Source of the DNA: Toxonevra muliebris
Taxonomy: Eukaryota > Arthropoda > Insecta > Diptera > Pallopteridae
DNA: 64,000 nt
Reading direction: 5' to 3'
Assembly: GCA_963691655.1 (NCBI GenBank)
Contig: OY829326.1
Span: 71,169,235 to 71,233,234 of the forward strand
Part shown: positions 58,632 to 64,000 of the stretch, piece by piece
How the letters are laid out: each line of letters opens with the position of its first letter
How positions within the stretch are numbered: position 1 is the first letter of the stretch
The notes under the pieces: model-generated
What the model was told of the DNA's origin: nothing
Seen by the model: only the letters and a program-made list of their open reading frames with translations
The model's database searches: none
Position numbers and translations under genes: made by a program

Positions 58632-59854
58632 CTAACGTGTTGTTCTATTGAATTGATCATAGAATTCAGGTGCCATATGATTACGAATCATCAGTTTATT
58701 ATTTGCCTCACGCTGTGAACGCTGTGTAACCGCCAACTGAAAGTTTTCACGTATTTGATCATCCAGTTTCTCTTTTTTCTTGCGGTCCAATTCCAATTGC
58801 TTCAACATCAACTCACGATCCATATTCAATGCATATTGTTCCCATTGTTTGTTAATGATTTTATTTTCCGTATCGCGTTTCGCATTCGCAAGACGTTGTT
58901 GGTGTTGCTCATCACGGAATTTACCCAACTCTTCCGGTGTCATACCGCGGTACATAAACGCAATCTTCTTTTTCGGATCTGTGCGTGATTGCGCCACATC
59001 CGGATTCTCAGTAAGCATATCGCTAGTGAGCATATTATAAATTTCTGCTAAATCATCTTCATTCTTCTCCTGCTTGGCAAGTAGACGTTGCGTCTGCTTG
59101 GTTCGTGCCATTTCAGTGTTATACTTTTGTATCGAGTCGACTAGTTGATTTTGTATTCTACGTTCAGAATTTGACATATCCTCCAAACGTTTATCACGTG
59201 AATGCAATGATTCCATCATGATGCGGTCAGCCTTGAGGCGAGCCTCTTCTGCTTGCTTGCGTTCCCGCGTTTGTTGATCGAGCCAGGCACGTTGCTGTTC
59301 GCGTTGCCGCTTCATGCGTTCATTGTGATGCAAATCCTCACCATGGAATATTTGAGCGCTCGAGATGCCCAAGCGAATGTCATCGTCTGCAATGCGTGCG
59401 GGCTGTGAATTCCTGATGTAGTCGGGATCATTTAGATCAAATTCCCGCCGTTGATCCTTACGTTGAAAGCGACAGCGATAATAATTCATATCCGAGTCGA
59501 TAACACGTTTTTGTTGCTCCTTCTCCAGCATTTTAGCATAGATAACTCGACGCCGATTTTGTGTTTGTTCCTCATAGCGGCGTTCACATTCAGCTTCAAT
59601 GTGATGTTGTTTCGTTTTTTCGGCAATCTGGCGATCAAGCGCATCTAAATCGAGCTGCACAAATAAGAGAAGATGAAATCATAGTATAATTTTTGTTGTC
59701 AATGTAACTATAAAATGATGTAGTTGCTTACACCAAATAAACGTTGCCTTGCATTGAAAATACGTTTCTTGCGGTCATCCTCGAATTGTCTGCGTTTTTG
59801 TAAACGCATTGCTTCATTCAAATCATGAGTAGTTGATATTGGTATCTTCAACAT
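58632..59854 (-). CDS. RIB43A-like coiled-coil protein (RIBC1/RIBC2 family)
   Basis: Two exons join as 59854-59732 and 59654-58632 to give 381 residues, the family's usual size (about 380). RIB43A proteins lie inside doublet microtubules of cilia and flagella, at the protofilament ribbon; in flies the likely site is the sperm tail. Exon 1 gives MLKIPISTTHDLNEAMRLQK and a RIFNARQRLFG segment; exon 2 continues LDLDALDRQIAEKTKQHHIE, the family's conserved FNA...G.D..ALD.Q start. The rest is charged, Gln-rich coiled coil with REFDLNDPDYIRNSQPAR, AQIFHGEDL and the C-terminal MAPEFYDQFNRTTR. The intron is 77 bp (GTAAGC...GTGCAG). An ATG reading MQL at 59660 is an artefact of intron sequence. The gene is intact and antisense to CycA. 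Confidence 0.93.
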
Positions 59855-61655
59855 TTTTATTGTACTAGCTTAAGTATTGCAAAAATAAAAATTAAGTATA
59901 ATTCTTAAATCGAATTTAGCAAATGTTTATAAAACTATAAAAATATGTTTATATATCAAAAGTATTTTATTTTTTCTTTTGAAAATTTCGATTTTGAAAT
60001 CAAGTTGACTTAAAAATCTAAACTAATTTTTTATTTCAAATACAACCGGCATAGCCGTCTTCGCTGCTAAGCTTCTATTGGGTGAATTGATTAAATATCT
60101 TTATTTACATCGCCATGAAATTTGTTTGTTTTTGGTTGCTGCGCATTTTGTTTATAAAATGCAAACACATTCCGGCCAAATCCACATTAATTATTTCTTA
60201 GTAACAAAATTGTGTTAAATTATTTTGTGTGCACAAATATTTAAGCTAACACTGCAACTATGGCAATTATTTATCGTTAATATCCTGCAATGGTTTAGGA
60301 TACACAGATATTTATATATAAATATCATCGAGGGACGATGGGACTAAAAAAGTTGGTTGAAAAAAAAACAACAAATTTAAATTTTTTTTTACTATATTTC
60401 AATAGATCCAGAATTCAAAACATTCACCAAAATCATTTTTTGATGCATCTTAATTACGACATTAACTGCATTAATTATTTTATTACTGAAGATTCGTTAT
60501 TTTCCTTTTTAAAAGAACCAGAAATCACATGACGCTAGAATATGGTGCTGGGCGAATGCTTGAAAACTCAATAAAGTTTTTGCTTTTTTCAGAAATTACG
60601 AGATTTAATCTTTTGTTGTAAATTCGATGCGGTTTTACTGCTTAAACTAAAAATACTAGAAAGTCGGAGAAACGTGCAGCAAAACGTGTGTCAAAAATCC
60701 ACAGATTTGTAATAATGTTAAAAATGATTTAGATTGCTACAAATTAATCTTGATTAATTAATGACTGTGAAATCGGCCCTGAATTAATATTTAATTTAAA
60801 GTAAGTGAGGGTAAATCGGATTGATTTTTGCAAGGCGAACTTTGAGCGGTAAAAATAAAGATTTCAGATTTATGAGGAAAAAATGTTTTAATACAAAATT
60901 AAAGCATATTTCTTCCTCTTTTAAGGTTATTAACCACTAAAAAAAATAGTTCATAACTTTTTCACCTCGAAATAAATTGCAATGTTGCTACTCCCTTGCA
61001 CTAATCTGGTTCCAATCAAGAAAAACCGGGCTGTTCAAATCTTCAGCTCCATTGAACAACTTCTAGGTGACCCTTAAACGCCTTGAAGTTGAACCATAGT
61101 ATACGCAACTATTAATTCCGTTCAAAAACGGTGTAGTTTTCCCTATCTTAACCATTTTCTTGTTTCTTCTTAGAGAAATTTATTTGGATTTATCCAGGCT
61201 GCTCTTACAATATTTCAGTGGTAAAAATTAAAAACTGGAGTTAAGGTGGAAAATGTTTTATCACAAATTTTTAACTATAAATAATAAACTGATGCGAATT
61301 TTTAAATAACACAGTGCCACAGAATATAACTTTTCTACATAATTCGGGCACGCTGAACGCGAGTGCGTTTTCAGTTTTTCCCCTATATGTCACAATTTCC
61401 TTAAAAAGTGCCATTTTCGCAAATATATCACATTTTTCCTAACTTAAATACAGCTTGGCCATGTACTTAATATTGAAAATGTATTATGTGGGAATCATTG
61501 ATTTTCTAACCACCAATTTTTAAAACCCTAAATACTTTAATATTGGTAAAGATGTTTAAAAACTTAATCAACAAAAATTTTAGGAATTATATATCAGTTT
61601 AAAAATAATCTTTAATTTGAAGATAAAGTCGTTTGAAACAAACAAAATATTCTCC
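59855..61655. other. Upstream of the RIB43A-like gene; otherwise nothing recognised
   Basis: The gene's promoter should lie within the first few hundred bases after 59855, but no specific site is identifiable. The rest is AT-rich and without supportable exons. Confidence 0.45.
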
Positions 61656-61792
61656 TTCTCCAAACTTATAATCAGTCAAAAACGAGATTCGATTCTCAAT
61701 TTCGATTTTTTTTGTCGTGTGTCCAACTAAATTTTAAATTCAAAATTTCAACGAAATTCACTCTCGTGTTATTCGCACTATAAGACAGAATT
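61656..61792. repeat. CACGAGAG MITE family, partial copy
   Basis: The stretch TTCTCCAAACTTATAATC, then CAGTCAAAAACGA, then AATTTCAACGAAATTCACTC and TCGTGT...CGCACTATAA matches 45030-45174. It shows the uninterrupted AACTTATAATC junction that is broken at 16456-17462. Confidence 0.68.
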
Positions 61793-62574
61793 TAGTAGTA
61801 GTTGTGTATTTTTTTCGGTCTTCGGCAACGATTTATAAAACAAATTGTTTCTCAGCTTAATTTTTTGTGAACATGTTATTGTATTCCTGAATGAGTTTCA
61901 CATTTTTTCTGCAACGTCATCGACAACAACTTTGTTTTCAAGTTTTTCAGTTCTATTTTTGTAGCCTGGATAATTTTTCCATGTTGAAAGTTCTTCTTTG
62001 AATAAATCGGTGCTGATACAAAATTCTTGCACCAGGAGTTACAAAAGACGAAAACTTGACAAATGAACTTGAATAAACGAAGAAAAATGATTTTTTTGTA
62101 GCGTGCTTCCAATATGATTTAAGCTTTGTTTGTCTTAACCGCTCTTGGAGCATTTTCATCAAATAATGATAGAGCCACAGTTTGGAGAGCTAAGTACTCG
62201 AGGTGGGTGACAAATTTGTCCTCAGCACCTTTCTGATTTTTCGATCAATATCCTGATAATTTATCAATTGACGCATGAACAAAAAGTAATGATAGAAACC
62301 AGGCTCCAACGTACACCCGTGCAAGAAAAATACAAATTCTATCTTGAACGCATATATCATTGTTAACTCTAACAATTCTGGCTAATCATCTCGGTGTTGT
62401 GTCTTTATGGAAAGGTGTTGTTCAAGAAATCCAAAAACAAAAAATTGATTTATCTGAAAAAATGGCATGGCGTTTTGCAGTTGTCCGATTGAGCTCAAAT
62501 TTTGCACAGATTGTTTCTTTAGTGATTGAAACAAGATAGGGGTTTGAGAGCTAAAGTTGAAATATAAGAATCAC
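61793..62574. other. AT-rich stretch beside a Tc1 relic
   Basis: No gene is supported. The block 62400-62575, with ATTGAGCTCAAATTTTGCAC and AAGAATCACCCTAGTGTG, resembles sub-terminal Tc1-type sequence, but no matching opposite end was found. Confidence 0.4.
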
Positions 62575-62586
62575 CCTAGTGTGCAT

Positions 62587-62935
62587 GCCACTTCGGTGGG
62601 TGTTTCAGCAAGATAATGATCCGAAACGCTCATTGAAGCGTGCTAAACAATGGTTTGAAGAGAAACACCTCAATCTTTCGTGCTGGCGTTCTAAAATCAC
62701 CAGACTTCAAACCGATACAATGTATGATGGGAAGTGAAAGTACCCTTAAGAGGTAAGAACCCATCAAACATTAATCAGCTTTGGTTATTTGTAAAGGATC
62801 TATGGGAAGTTATACCGGTGAGCACTTGCCAGAAATTGCTTGATTCTGTGCTGCGGCATTGTTTGGTTGTAATAAACAATAAAGGATATTCAACACAATA
62901 TTATTGTAATAATACAATAATTTATCAAATCCTTA
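62587..62935 (+). pseudogene. Tc1 transposase C-terminal relic
   Basis: The first frame reads MPLRWVFQQDNDPKRSLKRA and QWFEEKHLN. It contains the second catalytic Asp in QDNDPK; His is usual after DPK, here Arg. A shifted frame gives SPDFKPI where SPDLNPIE is expected, so the catalytic Glu is lost or shifted. A third frame from 62734 gives KVPLRGKNPSNINQLWLF, then CQKLLDSVLRHCLVVINNKG, the usual Tc1 tail. The N-terminal half is missing. Confidence 0.85.
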
Positions 62936-63720
62936 AATGAAATCTTTAGCTTTTTCTTTATATTAAATCATTTTCAGTTTATATTCCACTAAAGTTCATA
63001 TGCTGTCCTTATTATTTTGCAGTATTATAAATACATACACACACATACATACAAATTATTGTCCAAATCTATGTGTTTTCTTTATATAATCATATACCGT
63101 TTGTCTGATCTTAGTGAAATTTGGTGTAGAGATGCATTTGTATGTATGTCAAGTTGTAGGCTATAAAAATTCTCAAATATGGGCCTGATCATAGGCGTAT
63201 CAAAATTAGGGAAAGAGGCTGAGGCTGGACGATAGATGCGAATATATTAAAAACAAAAGTATGAAACTGTGTAAGTTGTGTAATTATACAAAACACCACA
63301 TTTGTTTGTAATTCAGATCATCGATCCGACTTATATGCAAGTAGAAAAACGCATGTTGGTAATTCGGATCGATTTTAAAAGTTAATTTTTTCTTAGTATG
63401 ATTTCTAAAATGGTTCTTATTTTTACAAATTATAGCAGAATACTTTGTGAACATACCCCTATATAAATTATATAAATATACTTACCAGCGCAAAAGTTAT
63501 AATTGTTATAAAATTTGTGGATTTCTTTTTTCATTTGCTAACGCTTTGTTTTTTCACTCACTACTGATAAAGTTGAAATGAGTGTTACATACCATTAAAA
63601 AGGGAAAATAATTCTCGTTCTTTTCCAAAAAAAGGTAGTAATTATAATGGGAGTATGAATGTATAAGCTCGTATTTTTTTTCGTAATTTGGACATTTATT
63701 GTGAAAAAGTGACTATAAAT
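62936..63720. other. AT-rich spacer
   Basis: A CATACACACACATACATAC tract lies near 63031-63050. No gene was seen. Confidence 0.45.
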
Positions 63721-64000
63721 TTATTCTTTAAAGTATTGTCCATCGTTAGCCACAACCTTTTCCCATCTTTCTGGTAGCATACGGATTCCGCGTCGAAAAA
63801 ACTCCTCATCTTTTTAGGCTATCCACGAATCGACCCATTTTTTGAGTTCTTCGAAAGAACGGAAGTGCTGTTCAGCCAGGCCATGTGTCATCGATCGGAA
63901 CAAGTGGTAATGAGAAGGAGCAATGTCTGGAGAATACGGCGGGTGGGGTAGCACTTCCCATTTCAGCGTTTCCAAGTATGTTTTTACTTGCCTTGCAACA
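63721..64000 (-). pseudogene. mariner transposase C-terminus, cut by the window edge
   Basis: The minus strand gives 93 codons of a mariner (DD34D) transposase: a LKWEVLPHPPYSPDIAPSHY segment, then HLFRSMTHGLAEQHF, and a stop at 63816-63814, then MLPERWEKVVANDGQYFKE and the natural stop at 63723-63721. In active mariners the APSD motif carries the third catalytic Asp; here it is His. The in-frame TAA follows WIA, where relatives continue AKD. The copy is therefore dead on two counts. The N-terminal part lies beyond base 64000. Confidence 0.93.

Noticed and set aside
1..64000. CRISPR arrays, bacterial operons, rRNA genes, LTR retrotransposons or viral genes
   Set aside because: No regularly spaced repeats, ribosome-binding-site-led gene clusters, rRNA motifs, LTR pairs or gag-pol or viral reading frames were recognised on either strand.

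Overview
This is a 64 kb window of AT-rich nuclear DNA from an insect, most likely a higher fly (Diptera: Brachycera). The evidence is the low GC content, short spliced exons with GT-AG introns, a cyclin A amino terminus that lines up with Drosophila CycA, and many eukaryotic transposon families (Tc1/mariner, pogo, hAT, PIF/Harbinger, non-LTR retrotransposons and a tRNA-derived SINE). There are no bacterial genes, operons, CRISPR arrays or rRNA genes. The species cannot be fixed from sequence alone; a tephritid-like fly is a guess.

Two host genes can be supported. (1) The 5' part of cyclin A (CycA), plus strand: three coding exons at 46638-46850, 52318-52619 and 52682-52925. They encode the KEN-box amino terminus up to the edge of the cyclin box. 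The cyclin-box exons are not found in the remaining 11 kb. (2) A RIB43A-like (RIBC1/RIBC2-type) axonemal protein, minus strand: two exons at 59854-59732 and 59654-58632, giving 381 residues. If the CycA gene model is intact, this gene lies inside CycA intron 3 on the opposite strand.

The rest is mostly a transposon graveyard. From 0-12 kb there are a decayed Tc1 element (310-1851), a non-LTR retrotransposon remnant (5395-6850) interrupted by a hAT MITE, a Tc1/mariner-superfamily element with a broken transposase (9328-10280), and a hAT-type element with perfect 8-bp target duplications (10727-11403). From 13-26 kb there are a foldback element and two related PIF/Harbinger-like elements (16456-17462 and 20323-22404). 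The second carries an inserted LINE reverse-transcriptase fragment, and the first sits inside another MITE. From 27-40 kb there are two adjoining MITEs, a full-length but mutated Tc1 element with intact inverted ends (28837-30181), a LINE endonuclease fragment, a three-copy Harbinger-type MITE, a tRNA-Glu-derived SINE, a pogo-like element and a hAT transposase relic. From 41-51 kb a dense set of hAT MITEs, several with exact 8-bp duplications, surrounds and fills the first intron of CycA. From 54.7-55.6 kb there is a set of palindromes and a 74-bp tandem repeat. The right edge holds Tc1 and mariner transposase relics.

No complete new system was found. The points most worth attention are the apparent nesting of the ciliary gene inside CycA, the inverted hAT pair around CycA exon 1, the nested PIF-in-MITE and LINE-in-PIF insertions, and the palindrome cluster.
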